A stretch of DNA of 63,650 nucleotides from Verrucomicrobiota bacterium (lineage in GTDB: Bacteria; Verrucomicrobiota; Verrucomicrobiia; Opitutales; Opitutaceae), in NCBI GenBank assembly GCA_028293545.1, contig JAQGOP010000043.1, positions 1 to 63,650 of the forward strand. The letters run 5' to 3'. The notes under the pieces were generated by a model. That model searched no databases. It was not told where the DNA came from and worked only from the letters and a program-made list of their open reading frames with translations. Within the stretch, counting starts at the first letter, position 1, and each line of letters begins with the position of its first letter. Made by a program: the position numbers and the translations under genes. Below are positions 23,815 to 33,566 of this stretch, in pieces.

Positions 23815-25980
23815 TTACGGAATCTCATACACTTCGACCAGCGTGATGCCGGAGGCGTTGTTCACGCCGAGTACCTTCGCGGAATAAATTCCGGGATCGA
23901 GCGTCATCAGGATGACCGCGTCCTTGCTGTTTGGGTCGGGCAGCGCGAAGGCGCCGACCCCGTTTCCGGTCGCGGTAATTAAACCCGCCCCGCCCCAGTT
24001 GTCGTTGCTGTTGATTGCAACCGTCGCACCGCCCGGGATGATATCCAGTGATGGATCGGACATGGCGCCGGGCACGCCGAAGCCCGTGAGGGTGGGTCCG
24101 ATCGCGCGAATCAGGAGGGTCTTCGCCGTCGCACCGCCCACGACGAAGCCTGCGATCAGGGGATTGTCATTCGCCATCGGGGCGCGGGCCGAGAGGTTGA
24201 TGATTCGCGGGGTCGAGGCGCTGAAGACGGAGGGATTCGCGTCGTACAACTCGGCGAGAACGGTGCCGCTCGTTGCGCCAACGCCGCTGACCTTGGCCGA
24301 GTAAACTCCTCCGGCCAGCGTGGAGAGGAGCGCTGAGTCCTTGCTCGTGGCGCTGGGCAGGGCGAACGCGCCGATCGCATTGCCCGTGGCAATGATCGCG
24401 GCGTCGCCGCCCCAGTTGTCATTGTTCTGGATGGCCACCGATGCCCCGCCCGGGATTATTTCCAGGTAAGGATCGACCATCGCGCCGGGAACGCCAAAGC
24501 CGGTCAGCGTCGGGCCGATGCCGCGAATCAGGAGCTGCTTGTTCCCGCTCGTGCCGGCGCCACCGACTACAAAGCCGACGATCAGCACGTTCGCGTCGGT
24601 GCCTGAAATGATGCGCACGGATGCATTCACCAACCGGCCAGGGTTGCTCGAGGCGGCGACCGTGAGGTTGGCGTCATTGCTGGTCACGGAGCCGGCACCG
24701 TTGGTCACGGTGACCGCGTAGGTCGCCGTGGCCGCGGGCTGCGCATTGGAAATCATATAGTTCGGGCCGTTTGCTCCCGCGATGTTCGTGCCGTTCTTCT
24801 TCCACTGGTACGTGAGATTGCCGCCCGACGCGGCGACGCTGAAGACGACTGAACTTCCGGTGGCGAGAATGTGCCCCGACGGCTGCGCCGTAATTGTCGG
24901 CCCAGTGAGGGTACCCAAAGTGAGGGTTGCGGCGCTGCTGTTGATGATTCCGCCCGTGTCGACGACCTTGATGTAATAACTGCCCACGTCCTCAGCCGTG
25001 ATGTTGTTCACGGTCAGGTTGAGTGCGTTTCCGTTTCGTACGAAGGTATATTTCGGATTGTTGAAGACGAAAAGTTCCGCCCCGTTCAGATACCAGCGGA
25101 CGTCGATCGGTTGGGGTCCGGTGCCGACATTGATGGTAACATTGAAGGTGGCGCTGCCGCCGAGAGGGCCGGTGCGGTTCGCGGGTTGTCCCGAGATCAG
25201 GGGCTGGGACTGGGCCGCTGTGCCCGGCGCCAGGGTGGCGATCCAGAATTCGAGATAATTGCCAAAGAGGGCTACGGTTCCCGCTCCAGTCGTGTCGAGG
25301 GTGGTGAACGTGTTGAACTGCAGCCGCGCTTTGAACACACCCGCGTTGGTCAGGGTGTTCGCGGGGATCGTCACGCTGGTTAATGGCGTCGCGGACGCGG
25401 TAACGCCGAAGACCGCCTGGGTCGCGACCGCTTTCTTGAAGCCGTCGCCGCTGGTATCGATTTCGAAGGTCTCATACCCCGCGACGCCCGCTGACGCGTA
25501 GTTCGTGAAATTACTGAGAGTGATCGTCACGCTTTGGGTCGGATCGACGACGAAGACCCCGCCGCTGCTCCACGTGCCGCTGGTGATTTGGGGAACGGCG
25601 TTCGGGTAGGTGTCCGTCGCAAGGTTGAAGGACGCCGTAGGCAAGCCGGTGCCCGTAAGCGTGTAGTTGCCGGACGGGTAGGCGGCGTCCATCGCCGCCT
25701 TGGTCGCGAAACCGGCAATGAATTCGTACGCATCGTCGGGCGCCACATACGGAACGGGCAGGGTGCTTCCACCCGGGAGGTGCAGCGTCATTCCGGCGGC
25801 TGCGGCCTGCACTTGGACGTTGAAGGGTGCGACCGGAAAATCGGACACCACCGTCCCGCTCGACTGGGAATAGAGGTGAATCTTTTTGATCACGTTCTGG
25901 GCATGGGTGACTCCCGACAAAGCGACGGCAATCATCGTCATCGCGCAAAACCTGACAGGGTGGTTCGAATTCAGCCTCAT
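23815..25980 (-). CDS. Large secreted Ig-like protein with two C-terminal LIAGFVVGG modules
   Basis: A 721-residue exported protein. The start at 25980 gives MRLNSNHPVRFCAMTMIAVA then LSGVTHAQ, a signal peptide. Residues ~30-270 form a beta-rich domain (SQSSGTVVSDFPVAP, YTLTGTGLPTASF). Two Ig-like domains follow (VRWYLNGAELFVF...DVGSYYIKVVD and LTYQWKKNGTNIAGAN...TATYAVTVTNGAG). Two tandem ~125-residue modules end the protein, each with a LIxGFVVGG, LLIRGIGPTL or LLIRAIGPTL, NDNWGG, SKDxA and YSAKV block; the last residues are VEVYEIP. A cell-surface adhesin or glycan-binding role is plausible but unproven. Confidence 0.8.
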   Translation of the reverse strand: MRLNSNHPVRFCAMTMIAVALSGVTHAQNVIKKIHLYSQSSGTVVSDFPVAPFNVQVQAAAAGMTLHLPGGSTLPVPYVAPDDAYEFIAGFATKAAMDAAYPSGNYTLTGTGLPTASFNLATDTYPNAVPQITSGTWSSGGVFVVDPTQSVTITLSNFTNYASAGVAGYETFEIDTSGDGFKKAVATQAVFGVTASATPLTSVTIPANTLTNAGVFKARLQFNTFTTLDTTGAGTVALFGNYLEFWIATLAPGTAAQSQPLISGQPANRTGPLGGSATFNVTINVGTGPQPIDVRWYLNGAELFVFNNPKYTFVRNGNALNLTVNNITAEDVGSYYIKVVDTGGIINSSAATLTLGTLTGPTITAQPSGHILATGSSVVFSVAASGGNLTYQWKKNGTNIAGANGPNYMISNAQPAATATYAVTVTNGAGSVTSNDANLTVAASSNPGRLVNASVRIISGTDANVLIVGFVVGGAGTSGNKQLLIRGIGPTLTGFGVPGAMVDPYLEIIPGGASVAIQNNDNWGGDAAIIATGNAIGAFALPSATSKDSALLSTLAGGVYSAKVSGVGATSGTVLAELYDANPSVFSASTPRIINLSARAPMANDNPLIAGFVVGGATAKTLLIRAIGPTLTGFGVPGAMSDPSLDIIPGGATVAINSNDNWGGAGLITATGNGVGAFALPDPNSKDAVILMTLDPGIYSAKVLGVNNASGITLVEVYEIP

Positions 25981-26196
25981 GGGGATAAATGCGGTGCGTT
26001 CACAGGCAAACGTGACCTGGTGGGGTGGTATCGGCCCGCAATCCAAGGCGCTTTCCAACGCGGCCGTGGATCATCGAGCTGGGGTGAGACGAAGCTGGGT
26101 GCCGCTCTCCGCCGTGGCGAGGCAATTGCCGGGCAAACCGACAAAAGTACTCTCTGCGGTGGGGCGTGGTCTGAAACCGACCGGTTCGATTCTATA

Positions 26197-26784
26197 TCAT
26201 GTGTGTTTCGGCGGAGGATGACTTCGAAAACCTGCTGCGTTTTCGGGTCCGCCCGCCCATTCCTGCGCGGCTGCCCAAATGAGATCGCAGACCGGATCCT
26301 TGATGTCGTAGTAGGAGTCCTCGTCGTCGGCGTGGCGCTTGGCGATTTCACGCTTGATGAGACCGAGCGACAGTGCGGCCGGGGGATGAGTCCGCAGGTA
26401 ATCCCGGAAGAGGAGGGGATAGCGCTGGTTGGGGTTTCCCAGGATCCGCGCATGCACATTGGCCCGCCTGCGGGCCGTCGGCTGATAGAAAAAGGCCTTG
26501 GCCCACCGGCCTGGCGCGGGATTTTCTCCTGCGGGCACGTGATCGTGGGTGATGTGAGCGCGGTGTTGATATCCGCAGGCGCTAAGGCGCGCGACGATTT
26601 CCGGAATCAATGCCGCGACCGTGATCTGCACATCGATGATATCCTTCGCGGCCAAACCCGGCACCGAGGTCGAGCCGATGTGGTCGACCTGAAGGGCCAA
26701 GGGACCCAGCGTTTTCGCCAAGTCCATGCGGACCGCTTCAAATTCCGCAGGCCAGTCAGGGTTGTAGTCGGCGATGACGATCAT
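26197..26784 (-). CDS. GrpB family (UPF0157) protein
   Basis: A 195-residue protein of the GrpB/UPF0157 group, which has a nucleotidyltransferase-like fold. The N-terminus VIADYNPDWPAEFEAVR, the glycine-serine core DHIGSTSVPGLAAKDIIDVQ with its acidic pair, and the C-terminal RYPLLFRDYLRTHPPAA and YYDIKDPVCDLIW match the family closely. It is often found near CoaE or as a stand-alone gene; its reaction is not established. The last ~25 residues (GGPENAAGFRSHPPPKHT) look like a non-conserved tail. No functional tie to the flanking glycan genes is evident. Confidence 0.9.
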   Translation of the reverse strand: MIVIADYNPDWPAEFEAVRMDLAKTLGPLALQVDHIGSTSVPGLAAKDIIDVQITVAALIPEIVARLSACGYQHRAHITHDHVPAGENPAPGRWAKAFFYQPTARRRANVHARILGNPNQRYPLLFRDYLRTHPPAALSLGLIKREIAKRHADDEDSYYDIKDPVCDLIWAAAQEWAGGPENAAGFRSHPPPKHT

Positions 26785-26847
26785 GGAGAAGAGCAGGGGC
26801 CAGAAGAGATAGCAGGTCAGATAGCGGACATGATGTGCATTCAGCGA

Positions 26848-29142
26848 TCAGGGCCGTTTTACGGTCGCGGCACTGTGATTGACGATTTCGACCAGACCAA
26901 TGGATCTGGGCTGCATCGCGACCTCGATGACACCGGGCAGGTTGATTTCGAAGGTATCACTCTTGTCGTCGTTAACGACCATCACCTTACTCATTCCCCG
27001 GCCTTCTAATTCGACGCGCGGGTTTTGTCCTACGTCCCCAATGTTGGCGAGAACGACTCCGATCCGTCCGTCCGGAGCCTTCCACGTCGCCGATTGCACC
27101 AGCGGCTCCCTGCCGTAGCCGTAATCACGCTCGGTTACTCCTGCCACTCGCCAAGGGCGAAGCATTTTTCCGAAAACCAAATAATCCCGGGCAATCCCTG
27201 AACGGAACTGAATCGCCCGTTTGGCCCAATCCAAAATTCCCGGCTGATCCGGCACGGCGCGTTTCCAGTAGTCATCCCATTCATATTCAATCTGGCCCTT
27301 GTCGCGCAGAGTGAAATTTTGGATGTACCCGTTCACCAGCGCCCGCCCGCTGGCCATACGCAGGGCTTCGTCGTTGACGGAATTCAGGTAGGAGCCGGCA
27401 TGGCCGTTCAAGTACTCATGATATAGAAAGGAATAGAGGGGAACGCTGAGCCGGCCGCCGCCGCCGATGCGGCTGTCCCATAGTTCGAAATCCTGGAGGT
27501 AAATTTCAGGGGGCGCACCTTCGCACGAGGTTACCACGGCCGGATTCGCCGCTCGCGCCGCCGCCTTGTCCTCCTTGAGCAAAGAGGCGAAATCTTCGCT
27601 CATCCACGGGCCCGGTACGGGCGGATGCCCGTGGTCGGTGGCGTAGCAGGCCACCGCACCAACTCCCTGATCGAACTGTTGCACGATGGCCGGTCCGAGT
27701 TCCGCCATCCCGCGAGTCATTTCCACGACCATTTTTCGACCCGCTTCGGTGGACACGCAAATGGTGTAATACTTTCTCCAGTTATCCGCGACCGACAGGT
27801 CCCCGTTCCATTTGTGGACCACGGCCCCTTCACCACCGTGTGAGCGAAAATAAGCCATGCCGTCATACCCCGTGTTGTGCTGGGCGGTGACCCAATTCAG
27901 GCCGTTGCCATAAAGCGCGGGATGCCAGCCCTTCGCTTTCGCCTTGGTCATGAACTCCCGCAGCGACGCCTCGCCCCCGACGGGAGGATAGGCTTCCGGC
28001 TGGACCCAAGGACCCGCACGCTCCCAATTAAACAGGGTTGGCATCAGCGGGCTGTCGAAAGCCTGCGCCAACTTCTCGAGGTAAGGCAGCGCATTCGTCG
28101 CCGGAGTGTATTCCGGGTTCAGCGCCACGGCTGGGTCGTCATCGGTCTGGCCGCGCATCGGCAAGGTGGTGCCGACCAGCGATTGCTGCAGCCACTTCGG
28201 CACCTCCGGTCGCTGCGCGAGCTTGCGGGCGCAGAAAGGCTGTTTTTCCGCCCAATTACGATAGATCTCAGCCGCGGCGTACCAATCGCCGCGAAACGTT
28301 CCCAGCACAATTTCATACGACAGCTTCGTCTTGCCTGGACCGCGGGTGCCTGGAAAATGCCCCAGCCCCATCACCACGCCATTGTTCTCCACCATAGGGG
28401 CAAGGAGCTTGGGCAGACCGGCCGGGTCGGCGCACGCCACGTACAGGCCGCCTTCCGCATTATAGTAAGCCATCAATTGGGTCGTGCAGTCCCGGGGATA
28501 ATTATTGTTCCGCCAGGTGGCGGGCGTGTCGTAGCGGGTTCTTCTCCACGAGCCCGCCACCATCTTCGGTTCCACTGGCCCAACCAGGACTCCATCGTAA
28601 AGCGAAGAGAGAATATAGCTGCTGCTGCCCTCATCGGTGGGATTGCGGTCAAAGGGAACTTCCACCACCGGGAATTGCACATGGCCGATCCACATCGTGG
28701 TGCGGTTGTCCACTTCCAGGCTCCAATAGGTGAGCGCCTCGTCGCGGGGGCATCGAATCGTGACCCGCGCACCTACCGCCTGGTTTCCAATGTCTTCATA
28801 GTTCAGCACCATGGTTTCACCGTCATCCTGCGTGTTTTGGGTGACGCGGATGGTCTTTGCCTCGGAGGAATCGATGGTGGTGAATTTCAAGTCACCGCTG
28901 AGAAATTCGATTTTGAACAATGGCAGTCCGCCATGTTCGGGAATCAACAGCTCCCGGCTGGCACCATATGTAGCACGCAAAGATTCGATCGTGCCCTTTT
29001 CCGAATTGATCTGCAGGCGATAGCCCGCGTTGACCACCACCAACGGCGGCTTGGCGGCGCCCGCGAGCAAAATTCCGAGCAGCGGCAGCCCCAATTCGGG
29101 GAACCGGAATCGGAATCGAATAAAAGGGTTTTTAATTTTCAT
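26848..29142 (-). CDS. Secreted DUF6259-like glycoside-hydrolase-type protein
   Basis: A 764-residue protein. The start at 29142 gives a basic N-terminus and hydrophobic segment LGLPLLGILLAGAAKP, a signal peptide or anchor. A beta-sandwich part (~25-300) with YRLQINSEKGTIESLRA and TYWSLEVDNRTTMWIGHVQF precedes a TIM-barrel-like region (~310-680) with WYAAAEIYRNWAEKQPF, GWHPALYGNGLNWVTAQHN, IVQQFDQGVGAVACY and FELWDSRIGGGG, where acidic residues could be catalytic. A small beta domain ends it. This layout is that of DUF6259 proteins found in glycan-use loci. Activity is unproven. It follows the transporter fusion gene with a 158-base gap, so co-transcription is possible. Confidence 0.75.
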   Translation of the reverse strand: MKIKNPFIRFRFRFPELGLPLLGILLAGAAKPPLVVVNAGYRLQINSEKGTIESLRATYGASRELLIPEHGGLPLFKIEFLSGDLKFTTIDSSEAKTIRVTQNTQDDGETMVLNYEDIGNQAVGARVTIRCPRDEALTYWSLEVDNRTTMWIGHVQFPVVEVPFDRNPTDEGSSSYILSSLYDGVLVGPVEPKMVAGSWRRTRYDTPATWRNNNYPRDCTTQLMAYYNAEGGLYVACADPAGLPKLLAPMVENNGVVMGLGHFPGTRGPGKTKLSYEIVLGTFRGDWYAAAEIYRNWAEKQPFCARKLAQRPEVPKWLQQSLVGTTLPMRGQTDDDPAVALNPEYTPATNALPYLEKLAQAFDSPLMPTLFNWERAGPWVQPEAYPPVGGEASLREFMTKAKAKGWHPALYGNGLNWVTAQHNTGYDGMAYFRSHGGEGAVVHKWNGDLSVADNWRKYYTICVSTEAGRKMVVEMTRGMAELGPAIVQQFDQGVGAVACYATDHGHPPVPGPWMSEDFASLLKEDKAAARAANPAVVTSCEGAPPEIYLQDFELWDSRIGGGGRLSVPLYSFLYHEYLNGHAGSYLNSVNDEALRMASGRALVNGYIQNFTLRDKGQIEYEWDDYWKRAVPDQPGILDWAKRAIQFRSGIARDYLVFGKMLRPWRVAGVTERDYGYGREPLVQSATWKAPDGRIGVVLANIGDVGQNPRVELEGRGMSKVMVVNDDKSDTFEINLPGVIEVAMQPRSIGLVEIVNHSAATVKRP

Positions 29143-29300
29143 TGGTCGTAGGAGGTAAAATTTTCGAATTTGATTTCGATTGGATCCAGCCAGCGTAAAC
29201 CGAAGACCATTGAAGGCCTTCGAGGTGCATGGTGTCAGTTTGACCGAGGCTGTTTGCGCGCCATGCACATGCGGGTTAGCGCAACGGCGGCCGCAGGCAG

Positions 29301-31544
29301 TTACGGGAAGACTTCCTTAATGGCGTCCAAGTAATTCATTTTGTGCACAGTATCTGGCTCCAGGTAGCTGCCTTCGGTCCATTCATTCCAAGCGTTGATC
29401 GTCAAAACGCCTTTTTTTTCAAAATGCGCGTCCAAGAATCCCCGAGCCTGAATCAATGCCAGTTTGAACGCTTCGGGAGTATTGCCCACGATGATCGGGG
29501 TATGGGGATATCCCGAATTAACGAATCTCGCATTCTGATTGGTTCGCGGAGAGGGATCCCATCCCATTGAAACATTGGGATAATAGGGAATGGTAAATAA
29601 CGCGGCCGCCCGCTCGGCATATTCAAAATAGGTGCTCTTTACCGACTCATACGGGTTCGTCGGAAAATCGGTCAACCCACCGTGGTGATACCAGGCATAG
29701 GAGGTGACAGAATTAAACCCCAATTGCCGAACGAGAATCGATGGACTTACGCCATTTTTTTCCACGGATAACGCCCCCCAAATCACGGCGTTCAGATGGA
29801 GATCGCTGAATCCTGCGGCCTTGGTCTTCTGACGAAACATGTCCAACCCTTTGGCCGCGGCTTCCACGCTACCGAATGATTTTATAAACATTCCCAGGTC
29901 ATAAATCGAAAAATACGGAGCGCCATCAATCAGCCAGTAGGAGTGATGTTTGAAGTATTTCGCGATAATCCCATCCGTCATTTTATCCCAGGTTTGCGGA
30001 GAAATCTTTCCTGGAAACATCAGCTTCTTCTTTGTGCCCAGGGTGTACGGGAAAATGTCCGTGTAGTCGTGATTCGCCCACATCAGGCTGAATTTCAAGC
30101 GGTCGTTGTTTTTTGCCTGCATGAACCCCTCGTCGAGCGCTCTCTGCAAAAAGGGGCCGTCATCATAATAATACCAATCGAAGATAAACGCGTCGATGCC
30201 ATGGGAGGAAGCCGCCTCGATTTTTTGGGCCATCTGTTTTGGGTCCGCTTCATCGGTATAGCCCCACAGCGGTACTTTGGGCTGTTGATGCCCGGGAAAC
30301 CTTGGGCCGGCTTCCCTGACAAGTTTCCATTCAGTCCACCCTTTTCCGAAATAGTCTTCGTTCCTTTTGTCCGAATGATAATTGGGGAAATAATAGACCC
30401 CGACCTGGTATTTCTTCCCCGGACTACTCTCCGGACGGGATACTTGTCCCGATGCACTACTGACCGACTGGGCCAGATAGTTGCCATATCCAATCACGAG
30501 CGTGGAGACAATGAGGGCGGCGATGCCGCCGGCGATCAACAGGTGAGTGCGCCGGCTGGTGCCACGCCATTCCTTCAAGGCTACGCCCCACAGGGTGCTG
30601 AAGATAATAATGCTGGCCATGTGCAAGGTCCACGAGGAGAAGCCGAAACGCCCCATCTGGGTTTCGCCCATCGTATAGAAGAAGAACTGGAAATACCACG
30701 TCACACCCGCGAGCCCGCAGAGCAGCACGTTGGCCAGGCGAGGCACCCGGGCGCCGTCAACAGCGCGTGCCGAGAAATATTCGCGGCCGGTCCGGCGACG
30801 CACATTCAGCGTGACGCACCAGATGGCATTGCTCGTGAAGCCACCGAGCAGGATAACCAGCAGCTTCGGTAGCCCGGTCCACAGCACCGGCGTGCCCGCC
30901 GCCGCCGAAAGCTCCGCCAGCGGTGCTGCCGCATCCAGTCCAAAGGCAAAGCACGCGCTCATCACGCCGCAAAACAGCGCGATGCCCAGGCCCTTCTCGA
31001 AATTGAATTCCTTCACCACCGCCTTCTTCTCTTCGTCAGGCAGCTCCCGCTCCTTGCTGAGGCCCGACAGGGCCGAGAGCGCAATGCCGCCCACACACAC
31101 ACCGATGCCGAGGAGCGTCATCCGGCCGGCGCCGCTGGCGGCAATGCCCGCGAACTGGCCCTTGAAGATCGGCGGGATCAGCGTGCCGCAGACGGCGCAG
31201 ATCCCCAGCGCGACTCCATAGCCGAGTGACATGCCCAGGTAACGCATTGTGAGCCCAAATGTCAGTCCGCCCAGACCCCATAATAGACCAAAGAACCAGG
31301 CCCAAAACAAGGTTGCGCCCGGCGCCCGGCCCAACACGCCGAGAAGGTCGTGCGTCATGAGGAGCCCAATTGTCCAAGGTGCCACAATCCAGCTGAAGAA
31401 GCCGCCGGCGAGCCAGTAGGTCTCCCACGACCACTGGCGCACGCCGCGATAAGGCACGTAGAAGCTGGCGGCCGCGAGGCCTCCCAGCCAATGGAAGAAA
31501 ACGCCAAGAAAGGGATTGGGGTTCAAGGAAGTGAGGTTTAGCAA
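29301..31544 (-). CDS. Fusion: RhaT-type L-rhamnose/proton symporter + GH99/WbsX-like domain
   Basis: 747 residues. Residues ~10-355 align by eye with the whole of L-rhamnose symporter RhaT: GVFFHWLGGLAAASFYVPY, WSWETYWLAGG, GLTMRYLGMSLGYG, GGRMTLLG-like SGAGRMTLLGIG, EFNFEKGLGIALFCGVMSA, VTWYFQFFFYTMG and GVALKEWRG, about ten membrane segments. After a Ser/Pro linker (~356-372) comes a GH99-like, WbsX-type domain (VGVYYFPNYHSDKRNEDYFG, GKGWTEWKLVREAGPRFPGH, IDAFIFDWYYYDDGPF, TINAWNEWTEGSYLEPD). No signal or stop separates them. The TTG start overlaps the upstream isomerase stop by seven bases. Ten segments would put the C-terminal domain in the cytoplasm, unusual for a glycan hydrolase; topology needs proof. 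Confidence 0.85.
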   Translation of the reverse strand: MLNLTSLNPNPFLGVFFHWLGGLAAASFYVPYRGVRQWSWETYWLAGGFFSWIVAPWTIGLLMTHDLLGVLGRAPGATLFWAWFFGLLWGLGGLTFGLTMRYLGMSLGYGVALGICAVCGTLIPPIFKGQFAGIAASGAGRMTLLGIGVCVGGIALSALSGLSKERELPDEEKKAVVKEFNFEKGLGIALFCGVMSACFAFGLDAAAPLAELSAAAGTPVLWTGLPKLLVILLGGFTSNAIWCVTLNVRRRTGREYFSARAVDGARVPRLANVLLCGLAGVTWYFQFFFYTMGETQMGRFGFSSWTLHMASIIIFSTLWGVALKEWRGTSRRTHLLIAGGIAALIVSTLVIGYGNYLAQSVSSASGQVSRPESSPGKKYQVGVYYFPNYHSDKRNEDYFGKGWTEWKLVREAGPRFPGHQQPKVPLWGYTDEADPKQMAQKIEAASSHGIDAFIFDWYYYDDGPFLQRALDEGFMQAKNNDRLKFSLMWANHDYTDIFPYTLGTKKKLMFPGKISPQTWDKMTDGIIAKYFKHHSYWLIDGAPYFSIYDLGMFIKSFGSVEAAAKGLDMFRQKTKAAGFSDLHLNAVIWGALSVEKNGVSPSILVRQLGFNSVTSYAWYHHGGLTDFPTNPYESVKSTYFEYAERAAALFTIPYYPNVSMGWDPSPRTNQNARFVNSGYPHTPIIVGNTPEAFKLALIQARGFLDAHFEKKGVLTINAWNEWTEGSYLEPDTVHKMNYLDAIKEVFP

Positions 31545-32968
31545 ACCCGGATCGTTTCAAGACCCAGCAACAGCCCGAGTTTGACGATCTTGTCGGTGAG
31601 ATGCCCCACGCCGACAGCGCAGTGGTGCGCGGGACCATGCGCATTCCAGCGGTTCACAAACTCGCGCGCGCCGCATGCGAACCGATAGCGGCTGTTGGTG
31701 TTGCCGATCTCCAGGATCGGGCCTGGCACGGACTCTGCCTCGGCACAAAGGAGTGCAAGCTTGCCACCGCTTGCCTCGATGACCGAAAGGAGCGTCACCG
31801 GCCCGTGCTTCACGGCCATCTCCACCGACACGCCGTGGCCGACTTTACCGTGATAGATCCTCAGCGGACGAACCTTGGTTCTTCCTTGGGCGATCGCGAT
31901 GTGCCCGGGTCCGTCGTGACCCATGAGCACGACGTCGGCCTTGAAATCCACCGCATAATATTCCGTGAACGAGCCGCCGACGCCGAATAGGTCCATGATC
32001 TTCATCGCCTGCACGTTTTTCACCTCGTATTCACCGGCGACCGGCACCCCGCGGGCGGTGAGCAATGACGTCCCGAGAATCATCGAGGCGATCGTCGCCT
32101 CATTTTCCGCGACTCCCGTACCCTTGTAGAAATAAGCCAGCGATCCCAGCTGGTAGTCCTTCACCAGGCGGTCAAGCGCCACGGAGGTGCGCGCCGCCTC
32201 GGATACGTCCCCGGCCGGGCAATCGGGCTGAATCTCAAACACTTGGTGGAATTCCCGGACCCGCGCTTTGATCGCTCGCGCGGTGACCTCGCGGCGCCGG
32301 GCCGAAAGTTCGTCGACTTCGAGATGCTCGATGTGCGTGCCAAACGTCACGGACTGCAACGTCATGTCTGCCTGGATGTCGAGCATGCCGCCGTAATAGT
32401 GCCCCATCACCCCGAGACGATTGGTGCTCATGGCGGCGGCGACGCGCGCCGCCTCAACCCACGCATCGACCTCGCCCCAACAGGGCGGATCGTTGTCGAG
32501 GACACCCGTGACCTGATGAAAGCGCAGGCCGGCGCGTTTGAATACGTTGGCAATCTCCGGCACCGGGCAGGCCGTACAGTGGGCCAGCCATTCGGCGGTC
32601 ATCCGCGTGCGGTCGCCGAGCGCGTTAAACGCCGCGTAGTTGATCGCCGGCTCGGGCGTGAGGTTGAGCACGATCACCGGAACGTTGGCCCGGCGCACGA
32701 CCGGCAGCACCGTGGAGGACAGCGCATAGGTGGTGACATGCAGGAAGATCAAGTCCACGTCCTCCCGACGAAATTCCCGTCCTGCCAAGTGGGCGCGCCC
32801 GGGATTGTCGATGAGGCCGAGGTTAACAACCTCGACGCCGGTGCGCACGAGCTTTTGCGCAACGCGACCGAGATAACCCTCGAGACGTTCCTTCAGGCCG
32901 GGAAACTGAGGCCAGTAGGCATCGAGGCCGATGCCGAAGAGTCCGAGACGGAGTAAAGGGGTAGGCAT
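31538..32968 (-). CDS. L-fucose/L-arabinose isomerase superfamily protein
   Basis: A 476-residue metal-dependent aldose-ketose isomerase relative. N-terminal Rossmann-like domains (LRLGLFGIGLDAYWPQFPGL; LIFLHVTTYALSSTVLPV) precede the active-site part. Expected metal/acid-base residues occur in YFYKGTGVAENEATIAS, GGSFTEYYAVDF (Glu), LMGHDGPGH (His) and NAHGPAHHCAVGVGH (His). It could isomerise L-rhamnose, L-fucose or L-arabinose-type sugars. Its stop overlaps the start of the RhaT-type transporter fusion, so a sugar imported by that transporter is its most likely substrate. It is the first gene of this run, downstream of a decayed gene. Confidence 0.85.
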   Translation of the reverse strand: MPTPLLRLGLFGIGLDAYWPQFPGLKERLEGYLGRVAQKLVRTGVEVVNLGLIDNPGRAHLAGREFRREDVDLIFLHVTTYALSSTVLPVVRRANVPVIVLNLTPEPAINYAAFNALGDRTRMTAEWLAHCTACPVPEIANVFKRAGLRFHQVTGVLDNDPPCWGEVDAWVEAARVAAAMSTNRLGVMGHYYGGMLDIQADMTLQSVTFGTHIEHLEVDELSARRREVTARAIKARVREFHQVFEIQPDCPAGDVSEAARTSVALDRLVKDYQLGSLAYFYKGTGVAENEATIASMILGTSLLTARGVPVAGEYEVKNVQAMKIMDLFGVGGSFTEYYAVDFKADVVLMGHDGPGHIAIAQGRTKVRPLRIYHGKVGHGVSVEMAVKHGPVTLLSVIEASGGKLALLCAEAESVPGPILEIGNTNSRYRFACGAREFVNRWNAHGPAHHCAVGVGHLTDKIVKLGLLLGLETIRVC

Positions 32969-33083
32969 TCTGGTGGCATAAAAAGCCGGCGCCGAAGGGC
33001 GCGGGCCCTGGTTTCTAAATCTGCTTCAATAAAACAAACTATAGGAAATGGCGGTCCTCAAATGACACTTTGGACCATCGAGT

Positions 33084-33480
33084 ATGATAAAAAATGCCTG
33101 TAGCATCGTGCTGCAGGCGCTCGCGAAATATGATTGCGCCATCGCCCGAAGCGAAGTCGTGCGATTCCTCTCTGATCGCGACAGCGGCATTCTGTTGAAA
33201 GCCTCGGCTCTGGCCACGCTCGGCCCGACCGGCCAACCCGTGGACCACGCTTCTAGTTGAACTCCGCGAAAGCCCCGATGTCCGCTTGGGCGAAGCCGCC
33301 GCGTCGACTCTCGAGAAATTGAAAAGCGCGGTTGAAAGGCAAGGCATGACCCTGTGGATCGACAGTCGGAACCATTCAGAGGAAAACCGCGAAGCACACG
33401 AATTGGCGCGAATTAAAAAGGAAGAAACTTCGCGAGCTACAAAGCTCAATACAGTCACCTTTCGTATGCGGTTCGATTGA
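33084..33480 (+). pseudogene. Frameshifted HEAT-repeat-like remnant
   Basis: The ATG at 33084 opens a frame (CSIVLQALAKYDCAIARSEV, LLKASALATLGPTGQP) that stops at 33258. The next frame continues without a gap as TTLLVELRESPDVRLGEA and AASTLEKLKSAVERQGM. Joined across a one-base shift near 33235-33255 this makes an alpha-helical repeat resembling HEAT repeats. Its end (33385-33420) runs into a degenerate family A arm. The 32969-33566 gap holds this remnant and diverged family A arms, and no intact gene. Confidence 0.5.
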
Positions 33481-33518
33481 ATTGGTATAATTCGCGTTCC
33501 TTCGCGCAATTCACGGTT
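33385..33518. repeat. Degenerate repeat family A pair
   Basis: AACCGCGAAGCACACGAATT then GGCGCGAATTA on the left and TAATTCGCGTTCCTTCGCGC then AATTCACGGTT on the right are weak inverted relatives of the family A arms. Many substitutions suggest an old copy. Confidence 0.45.
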
Positions 33519-33566
33519 CACTGAATTGTTGGCTAAGCAGTGAACCGCGACTATTCTTTGGCCGGT

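Noticed and set aside
26197..26784. GrpE-type nucleotide exchange factor, from the similar name GrpB
   Set aside because: The sequence is UPF0157/GrpB with a nucleotidyltransferase-like core and none of the coiled-coil features of GrpE.
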